Assembly (NCBI RefSeq): GCF_900156375.1
Contig: NZ_FTNK01000001.1
Span: 556,314-617,041, forward strand
DNA length: 60,728 nt
Source of the DNA: Paenibacillus macquariensis
GTDB taxonomy: Bacteria > Bacillota > Bacilli > Paenibacillales > Paenibacillaceae
Direction of reading: 5' to 3'
Shown: positions 47,555 through 58,381 of the stretch, piece by piece
Numbering within the stretch: position 1 is the stretch's first letter
Layout: every line of letters starts with the position of its first letter
The notes under the pieces: model-generated
Told to the model about the DNA's origin: nothing
Seen by the model: only the letters and a program-made list of their open reading frames with translations
Database searches by the model: none
Made by a program: the position numbers and the translations under genes

Positions 47555-47556
47555 GT

Positions 47557-48654
47557 TCACCTTGCATAACGAGATATATTTAGCAGTATACCTAGTGCTG
47601 TGAGCATCAGTGTCAACGATGATCCCCCATAACTGATTAAGGGGAGCGTAATCCCTGTCACGGGCATCATTCCGATCACGACACCAATATTAACGATCAC
47701 TTGTATCGCAACCATTCCAACAATGCCAACAGCAAGTAAACTTCCAAAGCTATCTGAGATCGTCATAGCAACACGCATGCCACGCCATACGAGAATCAGA
47801 AATAGTAGTAATACAATCATGCCACCAATAAACCCAAGCTCTTCGGCCAATATAGAAAAAATAAAATCTGTTTGTGGCTCCGGCACATAACTGTACTTTT
47901 GACGACTCATGCCGAGTCCTAAGCCACCGAGCCCACCAGGGCCTATCGCATACAGCGATTGTATAATTTGATACCCAGCCCCTAATGGATCTGACCATGG
48001 ATCGAGGAATGCTGTGATCCGTTTCAGCCGATACGGTGCTGCCAAAATAAGTCCAGCAAATCCTGCGATACCCACAAGTCCAAGCATGCCAAGATGTTTC
48101 ATTCGAGCACCCGCCGTAAATACGATCATAAGAGATGCCCCAAACATAACACTACCCGTTCCTAAATCCGGTTGCATCATAACCAGTCCAAATGCAGTCC
48201 CGATTAACCCAAGTGGAGGAAGGAGTCCTTTGGTGAATGAAGAGATATTGTAATTTTCCTGACTTAACCATTTCGCAAGAAATAATATCATTCCAAGCTT
48301 CATAAACTCTGATGGTTGAATGCCAAACGAACTAATACCAAGCCAACTACGCGCTCCCCCTCTTACATTACCAATCCCAGGAATAAGCACCATAATGAGA
48401 AGAATGAAACAGATTATTAGGCCCACTTTGGCATATTTCAGCCAGAATCGATAATCAAGGTTCGCTGTAACAAACATTGCCACAAGACCTAAGCCCGCGA
48501 ATAAAGCCTGGCGCTTAACAAAATAATAAGAATCTCCATAATTATGGAAACCAAGGACAGAACCTGCGCTCTGCACCATAATAATTCCAATTGTGAGTAG
48601 ACCAAGAATACATAGCAGGAGCCATAGATCTAGGCTTTGGCGAGTTTTATTCAT
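47557..48654 (-). CDS. spoVE: SEDS-family glycosyltransferase SpoVE/FtsW
   Basis: A 365-residue protein with about ten membrane helices that polymerises lipid II. Marks are the conserved Asp region MMQPDLGTGSV (about 160-170), QPSEFMKLG, and PLISYGGSS near the C terminus. Position after murD and close likeness to SpoVE suggest a role in cortex and/or septum synthesis, with SpoVD or PBP2B as its transpeptidase partner. GAGGTGG precedes the ATG. Confidence 0.94.
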   Translation of the reverse strand: MNKTRQSLDLWLLLCILGLLTIGIIMVQSAGSVLGFHNYGDSYYFVKRQALFAGLGLVAMFVTANLDYRFWLKYAKVGLIICFILLIMVLIPGIGNVRGGARSWLGISSFGIQPSEFMKLGMILFLAKWLSQENYNISSFTKGLLPPLGLIGTAFGLVMMQPDLGTGSVMFGASLMIVFTAGARMKHLGMLGLVGIAGFAGLILAAPYRLKRITAFLDPWSDPLGAGYQIIQSLYAIGPGGLGGLGLGMSRQKYSYVPEPQTDFIFSILAEELGFIGGMIVLLLFLILVWRGMRVAMTISDSFGSLLAVGIVGMVAIQVIVNIGVVIGMMPVTGITLPLISYGGSSLTLMLTALGILLNISRYAR

Positions 48655-48706
48655 GAAAAGCCACCTCGTGTTAGAGAAAGTAGGGGCTTATCCACATCCC
48701 CCCTAC

Positions 48707-50128
48707 TTAAAGATTATGCACCGCCTCTTTAAAAATGCGTCCACGTTCCTCATATGAAGTAAACATATCCCAGCTTGCACATGCTGGAGATAATAGAACA
48801 ATATCTCCAGGTTCTGCGAGTGTTGCTGCTTCATTCACGGCCGTGATCAATGTCGTGGCGGAGTCCTCTACAGTATCGACGATGGAAATGACCTTTAATC
48901 CAGCGAGTTCGGCTACTTTTGCAATTTTATGTTTCGTTTCTCCCAGTAATACAACCGCTTTGACTCTCTCACCAAATACAGTTAGCAATTCCATATAATC
49001 TGAACCACGATCTAGTCCACCCGCAATTAATACGATTGGGTTCTTAAAGGATGTAAGAGCCATCGTAGTCGCTTTGGAATTCGTTGCTTTAGAATTGTTG
49101 TAATAAGAGACACCCTTTGTCTCTTTGACATATTCAAGACGATGCTCTACACCTCGAAAGGAAGATAGTGGCGATGATAGTTGATCTATTGAAACCCCTG
49201 CTGCTATAGCTATAGCACATGCAGCAAGAGCATTCTCAACGTTAAAACGCCCTGGGAGACCGATATCTTCTACAGGGATGATCTCATGCGTTCTTCCTTC
49301 TTTATCACGATATAATACGGTACGCATCACTGAATCCTCGGTGTTAGCAATATAAGGTGGGCTGACATATACCCCCTCTACTAACTCTTCTCTCACAGAA
49401 AAAGGTAAAATTCTAGCTTTCATATGAGGAATTAGACTGCGACAGTATGAATCGTCCCAATTGAGGATCGCAAGATCATCTTTGTTTTGGTTCGCGAACA
49501 TATTAGCCTTGGAAGAAATATAATCCTCCATGCCTCCATGATAATCCAAGTGTGTCTCAGCAACATTGAGCAGACAGCCAATACGTGGTCGGAACTGTTG
49601 TGTCCCTTTCAGTTGAAAGCTACTTAGCTCAACGACCATCCAATCATCCTCAGTGGCGCCTTCTACAGCAGCACAAAGAGGCGTGCCAATGTTGCCTGCT
49701 ACGATTGGAGACATTCCCGCTGAACGGAGGATGTTACCAACCCATGTGGTGGTGGTCGTCTTACCATTAGAACCTGTTATTCCAATCATCGGTGCCTCAG
49801 ATAAATAATAGGCCACTTCCACTTCCGTAACGATTTCAATTCCAAGTTCTATAGCCTTAACTAAAGGAGGAACAGAATACGGAATACCCGGATTCTTTAC
49901 AACCAAATCAATACCATGATGGATGAGTTCACTCGGATGAGATCCGCAAATAACAGAAATTCCCAAAACCTCTAGTTCAGAAGCTTCGGGACACTGATCT
50001 ATCTCTTTTTTATCATTAACGGTGACCAAAGCCCCCATTTTATGGAGAACTTTAGCGACTTCCACACCACTCTTCGCAAGTCCGAGTACAACGACTTGCT
50101 TATCTCTGTATGTGTCTGGATGATTCAT
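48707..50128 (-). CDS. murD: UDP-N-acetylmuramoyl-L-alanine--D-glutamate ligase
   Basis: A 473-residue Mur ligase that adds D-Glu. The N-terminal Rossmann-like domain (VVVLGLAKSGVEVAKVL) binds the UDP part; the ATP loop is ITGSNGKTTTTTWVG (about 116-130). NVAETHLDYHGGMEDYISSKAN-type and NNSKATNSKAT (about 345) segments are Mur-ligase marks. AAGGGG precedes the ATG. It lies between mraY (12 bases) and spoVE. Confidence 0.97.
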   Translation of the reverse strand: MNHPDTYRDKQVVVLGLAKSGVEVAKVLHKMGALVTVNDKKEIDQCPEASELEVLGISVICGSHPSELIHHGIDLVVKNPGIPYSVPPLVKAIELGIEIVTEVEVAYYLSEAPMIGITGSNGKTTTTTWVGNILRSAGMSPIVAGNIGTPLCAAVEGATEDDWMVVELSSFQLKGTQQFRPRIGCLLNVAETHLDYHGGMEDYISSKANMFANQNKDDLAILNWDDSYCRSLIPHMKARILPFSVREELVEGVYVSPPYIANTEDSVMRTVLYRDKEGRTHEIIPVEDIGLPGRFNVENALAACAIAIAAGVSIDQLSSPLSSFRGVEHRLEYVKETKGVSYYNNSKATNSKATTMALTSFKNPIVLIAGGLDRGSDYMELLTVFGERVKAVVLLGETKHKIAKVAELAGLKVISIVDTVEDSATTLITAVNEAATLAEPGDIVLLSPACASWDMFTSYEERGRIFKEAVHNL

Positions 50129-50140
50129 AATTACAACCCC

Positions 50141-51103
50141 TTACCCCTTGTTAATATAAATTCCGAGACCTGCTAATACGAGGCCCACAGCCCAAAATGT
50201 GATAACAACTCGCCATTCCGACCAACCTGAAAGCTCAAAGTGATGGTGAATAGGGCTCATTTTGAAAATTCGTTTACCTCGTAGCTTAAATGATCCAATT
50301 TGTAGAACCACAGAAAGCATCTCTATAACGAATATCCCTCCAATAATGAGGAATAACAATTCACTTTTGGTCACAATCGCAATCGCACCGATGGCTCCCC
50401 CAATACCTAATGATCCTGTATCTCCCATAAACACTTTTGCAGGATGTGCATTGAAGACTAAGAAACCTAATACAGCACCGATCATTGCTGCCGCACAGAA
50501 GGCTGCTGGAAGAGAAGTCGCTTGCATAGCCACTAAAGCAAATGCACCGAAAGCAATGGCACTCACGCCAGATAACAATCCATCTAGCCCATCCGTAAAG
50601 TTCACAGCATTACTAATCGCAAGAAGCATAAAGATGATGAATGGGTAATAAAACCAACCACCCCAGTCAAACCCCCATGAGGTACCTGGTATGCTAATCG
50701 ATGTGTCGTGCCCATTTTGAAAAAGTAGATAACATACAATACCCGAGAAGAGTAATTGCCCAACTAACTTCTGTCGAGATGTCAATCCGAGCGATCGTTT
50801 GAATACAATTTTAATATAATCATCAAGAAAACCAATCAACCCAAATCCAAGTGTTGCAACAAGTAATACATAGAAATCAGTATTCACAATAGAAAATTTC
50901 AAAAAAGATAAAGTAAATGCTAATAAGATAACAATTCCACCCATTGTGGGTGTTCCTGCTTTGGCTAAATGACTCTCAGGACCATCCTGCCTTATCTGCT
51001 GTCCAAACTTCATACGGCGCAACAAAGGAATGAGTATAGGTGCAGCAATCACCGCTAGAATAAAGGATACACCGATTGTTAGTAATAATAATTTAATGTC
51101 CAT
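50141..51103 (-). CDS. mraY: Phospho-MurNAc-pentapeptide transferase
   Basis: A 320-residue membrane enzyme with ten helices that makes lipid I on undecaprenyl phosphate. Catalytic marks are GFLDDYIKI (about 90), NFTDGLDGL (about 165) and the C-terminal HHHFEL (about 285); PTMGG near 50 is also conserved. GAGGTG lies before the ATG. Confidence 0.97.
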   Translation of the reverse strand: MDIKLLLLTIGVSFILAVIAAPILIPLLRRMKFGQQIRQDGPESHLAKAGTPTMGGIVILLAFTLSFLKFSIVNTDFYVLLVATLGFGLIGFLDDYIKIVFKRSLGLTSRQKLVGQLLFSGIVCYLLFQNGHDTSISIPGTSWGFDWGGWFYYPFIIFMLLAISNAVNFTDGLDGLLSGVSAIAFGAFALVAMQATSLPAAFCAAAMIGAVLGFLVFNAHPAKVFMGDTGSLGIGGAIGAIAIVTKSELLFLIIGGIFVIEMLSVVLQIGSFKLRGKRIFKMSPIHHHFELSGWSEWRVVITFWAVGLVLAGLGIYINKG

Positions 51104-51132
51104 AGTTTCACCTCTTCAGTTTGTCAGATTTG

Positions 51133-52527
51133 CTAACACTTCTCAACAAGAGCATTTACTACTTCTTCTAGCTTCATCCCACGTGAGGCTTTTACCAGCA
51201 CGATATCTTTAGGGTGAATGTGTTCTACAAGATGATTAATAAGTGCAGCTTTATCTGTAAAAGCATGTACATCAGCCTCAGGGAGATTCACCCTTGCAGC
51301 TTCGGCTATATAGGTAGACAATGCCCCGTATGTATATAGCACATTTATTTTGTCAGGCGTAACGTAAGTTCCGATTTCAGCATGATATTCTTTATCTTGC
51401 GATCCAAGCTCCAGCATGTCCCCGAGTACTGCAATTTTGCGACGGTACCCTTTCATACTTTCAAGTACATCGATAGCAGCTTTCATAGATGTTGGACTTG
51501 CATTATAGGCATCATTGAGTAAAGTTAACCCTCTTGCAGAGACAACATGCTCAATACGCATTCCTGTCAATTGCAACCGAGATAACCCATCTTTGATACA
51601 CTCATCGCTTATATTAAAAAAACGTGCAACTGCAAGTGCTGCTAAACAGTTAACCACATTGTGGCGCCCAAATAGAGGTAAATCTATGCTGAGATCCTTA
51701 TGAACATAGGATGTAAATATAATGCCTTTGCTATGGAACATCATCCCTGTTGGATAATCATCGCTCTTTGAATCCAAACCAAATGTGAAGGTGTGTAAGT
51801 CTGATAGTTTCACCGCTTGCAATTCATCCAATACCTCAGGAATGAGAGGCTCATCACCGTTATAAATAAGTAACCCACCTGATTTCAATCCACTAACAAT
51901 TTCTAACTTCGCTCGTGCAATTTCTTTACGCGATCCCAATTGTAAAAGGTGGGATTCACCGATATTCGTAATAAGCGCAACGTCCGGTTGTGCTATAGAA
52001 GATAATGTCTCAATCTCTTCTCGTCCACTCATGCCCATCTCTAATACTACGATATCTACGTCCGGATCCATGCTCAGAATTGTAAGTGGAAGACCGATGT
52101 GATTATTAAAGTTCCCCTTGGTCTTGTGTACTTTGTATGTCGTATCCAGTAGTGCAGACACTATATCTTTTGTCGTTGTCTTCCCGTTGCTTCCTGTAAT
52201 GCCAACAACTTTACAACCTACTTCTTTCAAGTACGCTTTAGCAAGCAACTGTAAAGCCACTAGCGTGTCTTCGACTTCAATGACACTTCCTTCTGGGCAT
52301 TGACCTCGATCACGTTGCCATAACGTAGCACCTGCCCCGCTTTCCAATCCCACAAGTGCAAAATCATGGCCGTCATAACGTTCACCTACAATTGGCACAA
52401 ATAAACATCCCGCCGCAATATGGCGAGAATCTGTGATCACTCCCTGTATAACCTTGTGACGAACCTGTTCATGACTGATCGTCCCACCACACATGATAGC
52501 CATTTCACCTAACGTTTTATTAATCAC
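51133..52527 (-). CDS. murF: UDP-MurNAc-tripeptide--D-alanyl-D-alanine ligase
   Basis: A 464-residue Mur ligase that adds D-Ala-D-Ala to complete the pentapeptide. The ATP loop is VVGITGSNGKTTTKD (about 107-121), with ITNIGESHL and NDAYNASPTSMKAAI (about 345) further on. It starts with GTG, sharing one base with the murE stop. In B. subtilis murF lies elsewhere, beside ddl; here it is in the dcw cluster. Confidence 0.97.
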   Translation of the reverse strand: MINKTLGEMAIMCGGTISHEQVRHKVIQGVITDSRHIAAGCLFVPIVGERYDGHDFALVGLESGAGATLWQRDRGQCPEGSVIEVEDTLVALQLLAKAYLKEVGCKVVGITGSNGKTTTKDIVSALLDTTYKVHKTKGNFNNHIGLPLTILSMDPDVDIVVLEMGMSGREEIETLSSIAQPDVALITNIGESHLLQLGSRKEIARAKLEIVSGLKSGGLLIYNGDEPLIPEVLDELQAVKLSDLHTFTFGLDSKSDDYPTGMMFHSKGIIFTSYVHKDLSIDLPLFGRHNVVNCLAALAVARFFNISDECIKDGLSRLQLTGMRIEHVVSARGLTLLNDAYNASPTSMKAAIDVLESMKGYRRKIAVLGDMLELGSQDKEYHAEIGTYVTPDKINVLYTYGALSTYIAEAARVNLPEADVHAFTDKAALINHLVEHIHPKDIVLVKASRGMKLEEVVNALVEKC

Positions 52528-54011
52528 TATTGTATACCCCTTATCGCTTCTTTTGCGACGATACGATCATCGAAATCATGAGTCGTCTGTCCGATTAGTT
52601 GGTAGGTCTCATGACCTTTCCCCGCAATCAATACTACATCTTCAGGGCTTGCCATATCAATAGCTTTTTGAATAGCTACCCGTCGATCTTCGATCAATAG
52701 ATAGTTCTCTTGAGGTACTTGGTCATCAATAAGCCCTTGTTCGATATCCTTCAAGATGGATTCAGGATCTTCTGTACGCGGATTATCCGAAGTTACGAAT
52801 ACAACATCACTATACTTCGCTGCGATTTTCCCCATAATTGGACGCTTGGTCTTGTCGCGGTCACCACCACAGCCGAACACAGTTAATACCCGACCTACAG
52901 CGAATTCATTCACTGTCTTTAATACATTCTCAAGTCCATCCGGTGTATGTGCATAATCAACAATAACGGCAAAAGGCTGTCCTGCCTCCACGGATTCAAC
53001 ACGGCCATCAACACCGCTTAAGGATTCCAAGCTACGTTTAATTTCATGAAGCGGAACACCTTCTAGTAGCGTTGCCGTTATAGCTCCTAGTGCATTGTAG
53101 ACATTAAACTTACCGACCATCTTAAGCTTTATATCCGTACTCCCATTGAAGGAATCCACATGAAAATCAGTACCTTGCGCGCTTATGACAATCCCTGTTG
53201 CACGAACATCGACACCTTCCTCTAAACCATACGTTACAACTTCCGCCGATGTTATATTTCTGAAATACGTTGATGCAGGATCATCTGCATTCAGCACAGC
53301 ATACTTTCGTTTGTCCTGAATATTTTGGAAGGCGTTCCCCATGCGGGAAAAGAACAATCCTTTGGCAGCACGATACTCATCCATGGTGTTGTGATAATCC
53401 AGATGATCCTGTGTAAGATTCGTAAAAATAGCCGTGCGGAAATCCGTTCCCTTTACCCGACCTTGTTCTAAGGCATGGGAGGATACTTCCATTACGCAGC
53501 AGCGAGTACCACTAGCTGCCATATCATGTAGCGAACGCTGTAATTCTAACGCCTCAGGTGTTGTACCTGACATGGGGAATGTGCGGCCACCATAACGCAT
53601 CTGAATCGTACCGATCAGCCCTGTTTTCACGTTATGATCATTCATAATTTTCTCAATCAAATAAGCTGTAGTTGTTTTACCGTTCGTGCCTGTGATTCCA
53701 ATAACTTTCATCTGTTTGCTAGGTGATCCGAAGAATGCATCTGCAAGTACAGCCATAGCGTAGCGGCAATCCTTAACGATAATTTGTGGTAGGTCGATAT
53801 CCAATTGATGATCAACAACAAGTGCCGCAGCCCCTTTTTCCATAGCTTGCTGAGCATAGATGTGTCCGTCAACCGTGTGGCCTGGTAAACAAATGAATAA
53901 ATCCCCTTCAGTTACCTTTCGGGAATCCGTCTGTATGCCAGAAACTCTAATATCTACACTACCTATGATGTGTTTGATTGTTAATGTTGAAGCCAATTCA
54001 TTAAGTCTCAT
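52527..54011 (-). CDS. murE: UDP-MurNAc-L-Ala-D-Glu--meso-diaminopimelate ligase
   Basis: A 494-residue Mur ligase. The ATP loop is VIGITGTNGKTTTAYL (about 106-121), and the DAP-selecting motif SDNPRTEDP lies at about 405. The DNPR version indicates meso-DAP rather than lysine peptidoglycan, consistent with a Paenibacillus-type wall and with the DapL-like enzyme in this window. GAGGG precedes the ATG. Confidence 0.97.
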   Translation of the reverse strand: MRLNELASTLTIKHIIGSVDIRVSGIQTDSRKVTEGDLFICLPGHTVDGHIYAQQAMEKGAAALVVDHQLDIDLPQIIVKDCRYAMAVLADAFFGSPSKQMKVIGITGTNGKTTTAYLIEKIMNDHNVKTGLIGTIQMRYGGRTFPMSGTTPEALELQRSLHDMAASGTRCCVMEVSSHALEQGRVKGTDFRTAIFTNLTQDHLDYHNTMDEYRAAKGLFFSRMGNAFQNIQDKRKYAVLNADDPASTYFRNITSAEVVTYGLEEGVDVRATGIVISAQGTDFHVDSFNGSTDIKLKMVGKFNVYNALGAITATLLEGVPLHEIKRSLESLSGVDGRVESVEAGQPFAVIVDYAHTPDGLENVLKTVNEFAVGRVLTVFGCGGDRDKTKRPIMGKIAAKYSDVVFVTSDNPRTEDPESILKDIEQGLIDDQVPQENYLLIEDRRVAIQKAIDMASPEDVVLIAGKGHETYQLIGQTTHDFDDRIVAKEAIRGIQ

Positions 54012-54065
54012 CTATAATCCCTCACTTATTTCAATTATCGTCATATTTGACGAATGTTAGGCACC

Positions 54066-56021
54066 CTAAGGTGCCTTATCTCCAACGCCTGTATCGGCCT
54101 CAGCGCTACCCATATAAATACGAATCGTTGATCCTTGGTCCACCCTACTACCTGGTTTAGGAGCCTGACTTACCACTACCGTACCACTTCCTGATTTAGA
54201 GAGCATGAAGTTCATATTCAAATCTTCGTACAAATCTTGAACAGATGCACCAACTAGATCAGGTACCGTGACGATCTTGGTCTCACCATATTTGTATTCT
54301 TTCGTTATCTGATCTTTACGTTGTGGCACTTTCATATAATGGAGCGAGTCCTCTAGTATATTTTGTACAATAGGAGCAGCAACTACACCACCAAATTGGA
54401 TGCCTTTTGGATTATCTACTGCGGTATATACGACAATTTGAGGATCATCTGCTGGTGCAAAACCAATAAATGACACAATATGTTCTGTGGCCGAATAACG
54501 ACCATTAACTACGATCTGTGCTGTCCCTGTCTTTCCTCCTACACGATAACCATCGATAAAAGCTGGACGTCCCGTCCCTTTGGCTACGACACTTTCTAAT
54601 GCCTCTCTAACTTTACGAGATGTTTCTTCGGAGATCACCCGTCTGACTAGCTCTGGTTCCGTTTCCTCTACAATGGTATTCGTGTCCGAGTTAATCCAAG
54701 CCTTCGAAACATAAGGTTTGTATAAGTTCCCACCATTGATCGCCGCTGATACCGCTGCTACTTGTTGTATTGGAGTAACAGAGACCCCTTGCCCAAAGGA
54801 TGTAGTCGCAAGTTCCACGGTTCCAACATTAGCCAATTTGAACAGTATTCCATTTTCTTCTCCATCTAAATCAATGCCTGTCTTAGAACCAAAGCCGAAA
54901 TTGCGTATATATTTAAAAAGCGTTTCTTTGCCCAGTCTTTGGCCTAATTCTACAAAGCCAGGATTACAGGAATTCTCCACAACTTCTAGGAAAGTCTCAC
55001 TGCCATGCCCACCCTTTTTCCAGCATCTTAGCTTAGCTCCGCCCACTTTAACATATCCTGGATCAAAGAATGTATCCTTCTCTAAATCCACTTTCTTCTC
55101 CTCTAAAGCGGCAGCTAGCGTAATGATTTTAAAAGTAGATCCCGGCTCATAAGTCATCCATATCGGTAAGTTTCGATTGTAGACTTCCGCGGGATATTCC
55201 TTATATTGTGCCGGCTCATATCCAGGTCGACTAGCCATACCGAGAATTTCTCCTGTTTTGGGATTCATCGCAATGGACCAAGCGCCTCTTGCTTGAAGCT
55301 TTACCATAGCTTGATCCAACTCACGTTCCATAATCGACTGAATCGACTTATCAATGGTTAGTTCAAGACTCAGGCCATCTTTGGGCTCTGCGTATTTCTC
55401 AGAGGAACCAGGCATAAGCCTTCCTCCAGCATCAGATAGATAGGATATGTTGCCATCGAATCCTTTTAATTTATCATCATATTTCTTTTCAACACCTGTT
55501 ATTCCCTGATTATCAATTCCGGTGAATCCTAGAATATGAGCTGCCAAATCTCCATAAGGATAATACCTTTTATTGTCCTCTGCAACAATGATACCCGGTA
55601 GCTTCAAATCACGGATTTTCTGAGCGAGCTCCATCGTGATCTTACGTCCACCGGGTTGTAGTTTTACATTCATAGACTTCTTTTTCTTGAGTTTCTCAAG
55701 AATTTTCTCCTGGCTCATACCGATCAGAGGTGATAATGCCATTGCCGTCTTTTCAGGTTCCTTCACCTGAACAGGTATCGCCCACACCGTAGGTGAACTG
55801 ATATTGTAGGCCAAGGCTGTTCCGTTTCGATCAAGGATCTCTCCTCTTTTGGCAGTGAAGGGAAGTTGTCTGCGCCATAAATCCTCTGCTTTCTCAGACA
55901 ACTCCTTACCTTGTCCGAGTTGAACATAAGCCAATCTAACCATTAATGCTACAAACAGCACGCAAAAGAGCAGCAAGCTCCACAGTAGCCTCCGTCTCAG
56001 CGTCACATTTGAAACTTTCAT
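54066..56021 (-). CDS. spoVD: SpoVD, class B penicillin-binding protein
   Basis: A 651-residue transpeptidase with an N-terminal membrane helix (about 10-35), a dimerisation/pedestal domain (RGEILDRNGTALAYN), the transpeptidase domain with STFK (EPGSTFK), SCN (ENSCNPGF) and KTG (GGKTGTAQ), and one C-terminal PASTA domain (IVTVPDLVGASVQDLYE). SpoVD cross-links spore cortex peptidoglycan with SpoVE as partner. ATG 56021 has GGAGGG 6 bases upstream. It directly follows pbpB, as in B. subtilis. Confidence 0.95.
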   Translation of the reverse strand: MKVSNVTLRRRLLWSLLLFCVLFVALMVRLAYVQLGQGKELSEKAEDLWRRQLPFTAKRGEILDRNGTALAYNISSPTVWAIPVQVKEPEKTAMALSPLIGMSQEKILEKLKKKKSMNVKLQPGGRKITMELAQKIRDLKLPGIIVAEDNKRYYPYGDLAAHILGFTGIDNQGITGVEKKYDDKLKGFDGNISYLSDAGGRLMPGSSEKYAEPKDGLSLELTIDKSIQSIMERELDQAMVKLQARGAWSIAMNPKTGEILGMASRPGYEPAQYKEYPAEVYNRNLPIWMTYEPGSTFKIITLAAALEEKKVDLEKDTFFDPGYVKVGGAKLRCWKKGGHGSETFLEVVENSCNPGFVELGQRLGKETLFKYIRNFGFGSKTGIDLDGEENGILFKLANVGTVELATTSFGQGVSVTPIQQVAAVSAAINGGNLYKPYVSKAWINSDTNTIVEETEPELVRRVISEETSRKVREALESVVAKGTGRPAFIDGYRVGGKTGTAQIVVNGRYSATEHIVSFIGFAPADDPQIVVYTAVDNPKGIQFGGVVAAPIVQNILEDSLHYMKVPQRKDQITKEYKYGETKIVTVPDLVGASVQDLYEDLNMNFMLSKSGSGTVVVSQAPKPGSRVDQGSTIRIYMGSAEADTGVGDKAP

Positions 56022-56109
56022 CGCGAACCCTCCTAGTAATCCTGATCTCATGATACGTGTTATATCATCAATATTCAGGACAACTAGGGCTTAGAACAAG
56101 CTCTATACG

Positions 56110-58362
56110 CTACTCTGTTTCCTTATTATCATCTTCTTTGTCAATCTCATCAACCACTGTATTAGAAGGGCTCAGAGTTAATTGTACTTTACGCTTACCT
56201 TGATCCTCTATTACTTTTTGTTCGGTGACATAACCTTCGCCATCTACGTTAACTGTCAATTCCATTAACGTCAATACCTGCAATGCATCAAGTAGAGATT
56301 CACCCTTTAAATCAGGTATTTTCATCGTCTTACTCTCTTCAGTTAGCAGATATATCCGTTGCCCATCATTCATGATAGAGCCTTTGGCTGGGAATTGTCT
56401 AATCACCTTATTACCTGTTCCTAAAGTCTCGTAAGCAATACCTGTATTCAACAATTCTTTCCTTGCTGAATCAATCGTCTTCCCTACCAATTCCGGAGCT
56501 TTAGATTTAACTGTAACCGGATTACTACTCTTCTTAGAATTTTGAGCATCATTTGCTGAACTAGCTGAAAATACTTTTGGAACATTCATATATTGTAGCG
56601 ATTGAGAAACAATTTTTTTGAATACAGGTGCAGCCGCAGATCCCCCACCTGCATTCGCATCAGCTGGCTCATCTATAATGACAATGACAGCAATCTTCGG
56701 ATCATTCACAGGAGCATAACCAATAAAAGAAACGACTGACTTGTCATAATCATATTTACCTTTAATATTTTTAACCGCAGTACCTGTTTTACCTGCTACT
56801 CTATATCCATCAATGTAAGCATTTCGTCCAGTTCCTTTCTCTTGGTCGGCAACAACCTGCTCTAGATAACTACCTGTTTCTTTAGCAGCCGCTGGAGATA
56901 TTACCTGGCGACCCTCCTCTTCAGGCATATATGGTTTTGTCACTCCATTGTTCGGATTATACCTCTCTTTAATAATATGTGGCTGCAGCAACTTCCCCCC
57001 ATTGGCAATGGCAGCGATGGCCGTGATTTGCTGTATAGGTGTAACGTTGACCCCATGCCCATAGGATGCTGTTGCAACTTCTACATTACCTGGCAAATTA
57101 ATCGCCCAGGAAGCTTCACCTGGCAAATCAATTTTTGTTTTCTTCCCGAAACCAAAATTATTAATGTAATTAAGCAATCGTTCCTTGCCTAACATTTCGA
57201 AACCCATCTTCACAAATGCAACGTTACTTGAACGTTTTACACCCTCTAAGTATGAAATTTCACCCCAACCTGCATGCTTCTTATCATGAAGCACTGTCTT
57301 GGTACCCTTTATTCTAATACCTCCAGATAAATAGTGGTCTGTCGGCTTGACCAACTTCTCTTCAATAGCCCCTGCCAACGTAACAATTTTAAATGTAGAT
57401 CCCGGTTCATACAACGCACTTACGGCAAGGTTTCTATAACTATCTGGTGTTTCCCAGTAGGAGTTAGGATTAAAGGTAGGCATATTCGCCATCCCTAGAA
57501 TTTCCATCGTATTAGGATCTGCTGCGATCACCGTCATACTGATTGGATTATATTTCGCATAAGCCTCTTTCATGGCATCTTCAATATAATACTGTATCGT
57601 ATCGTCAATGGTCAGCTTGAAGTTTGTACCATTGACCGCAGGAACATAAACCTCATTTGCATTCGGTAACTTGTCTAACTGCCCATCACTTTGGTAATTA
57701 ATAGATCCCTCTTTGCCTTCGAGTTCAGTGTTATAAAATGCCTCAAGACCTGAAATCGCCTTACCATCACGATCTACAAAACCTATAACATGCGCTGCTA
57801 GACTGTTATTGGGATAATAACGCTTCTGTTCTTTAATCAAACCAATCCCTGCATCCGCATTTTTTTTCTTATCTTTCTTCAGCTGATCCTTTATTTCTTT
57901 AATTAAGGCATCCACTTGTTCTTTCTTTTCTTGATTGATTTTCAAACCTTCTGTACGGACCTCACGACTTGTCAGGTAGCCTTCCTTATTATTGGGTGTG
58001 ATCTTTTTTGGATCTGTCGTTGTCGCTGTAACCAATTTTCGCAGTTCAGCTTCATTTTTACCAAGAATACGCTGTAACCCTGCAACCACTTTATCTTCAA
58101 TACCATTCTCATGAATAACCAAAGGATTCACCGTCACGGTATAGGCAGGCGCATCAATCGCAAGTGCTTCACCGTTTCGATCTGTAATTGTGCCACGTGT
58201 AGCCGCAATTTTATCTTGCTTGGACCACTTCGCGATAGCCCTCTCATGCCAAATGTCTCCGTTAACGACTTGAATTAAGAAGACTCTAGTTATTAAAATA
58301 GCAAAGAGGAGGGTTATAAATCCTCCTATAAGCAGTGTTCGTAACTTTATTCTTTTTATCAT
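56110..58362 (-). CDS. pbpB: PBP2B-type septal transpeptidase
   Basis: A 750-residue class B PBP for septal peptidoglycan cross-linking. It has an N-terminal helix (MIKRIKLRTLLIGGFITLLF), a pedestal (RGTITDRNGEALAID) and a transpeptidase domain with STFK (YEPGSTFK), SSN (KRSSNVAF) and KTG (AGKTGTAV). Two PASTA domains (APELVGKTIDSARKELL and MKIPDLKGESLLDAL) close the protein, then an acidic tail. I place the start at ATG 58362, after GAGGG; the longer frame only overlaps ftsL. Confidence 0.95.
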   Translation of the reverse strand: MIKRIKLRTLLIGGFITLLFAILITRVFLIQVVNGDIWHERAIAKWSKQDKIAATRGTITDRNGEALAIDAPAYTVTVNPLVIHENGIEDKVVAGLQRILGKNEAELRKLVTATTTDPKKITPNNKEGYLTSREVRTEGLKINQEKKEQVDALIKEIKDQLKKDKKKNADAGIGLIKEQKRYYPNNSLAAHVIGFVDRDGKAISGLEAFYNTELEGKEGSINYQSDGQLDKLPNANEVYVPAVNGTNFKLTIDDTIQYYIEDAMKEAYAKYNPISMTVIAADPNTMEILGMANMPTFNPNSYWETPDSYRNLAVSALYEPGSTFKIVTLAGAIEEKLVKPTDHYLSGGIRIKGTKTVLHDKKHAGWGEISYLEGVKRSSNVAFVKMGFEMLGKERLLNYINNFGFGKKTKIDLPGEASWAINLPGNVEVATASYGHGVNVTPIQQITAIAAIANGGKLLQPHIIKERYNPNNGVTKPYMPEEEGRQVISPAAAKETGSYLEQVVADQEKGTGRNAYIDGYRVAGKTGTAVKNIKGKYDYDKSVVSFIGYAPVNDPKIAVIVIIDEPADANAGGGSAAAPVFKKIVSQSLQYMNVPKVFSASSANDAQNSKKSSNPVTVKSKAPELVGKTIDSARKELLNTGIAYETLGTGNKVIRQFPAKGSIMNDGQRIYLLTEESKTMKIPDLKGESLLDALQVLTLMELTVNVDGEGYVTEQKVIEDQGKRKVQLTLSPSNTVVDEIDKEDDNKETE

Positions 58363-58381
58363 CAGACAACCCTCACATCCA

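Noticed and set aside
56021..56100. Sigma-E promoter before spoVD
   Set aside because: A GAATATT-like -35 is present (near 56075), but no acceptable CATACANT -10 follows at 14-15 bases.
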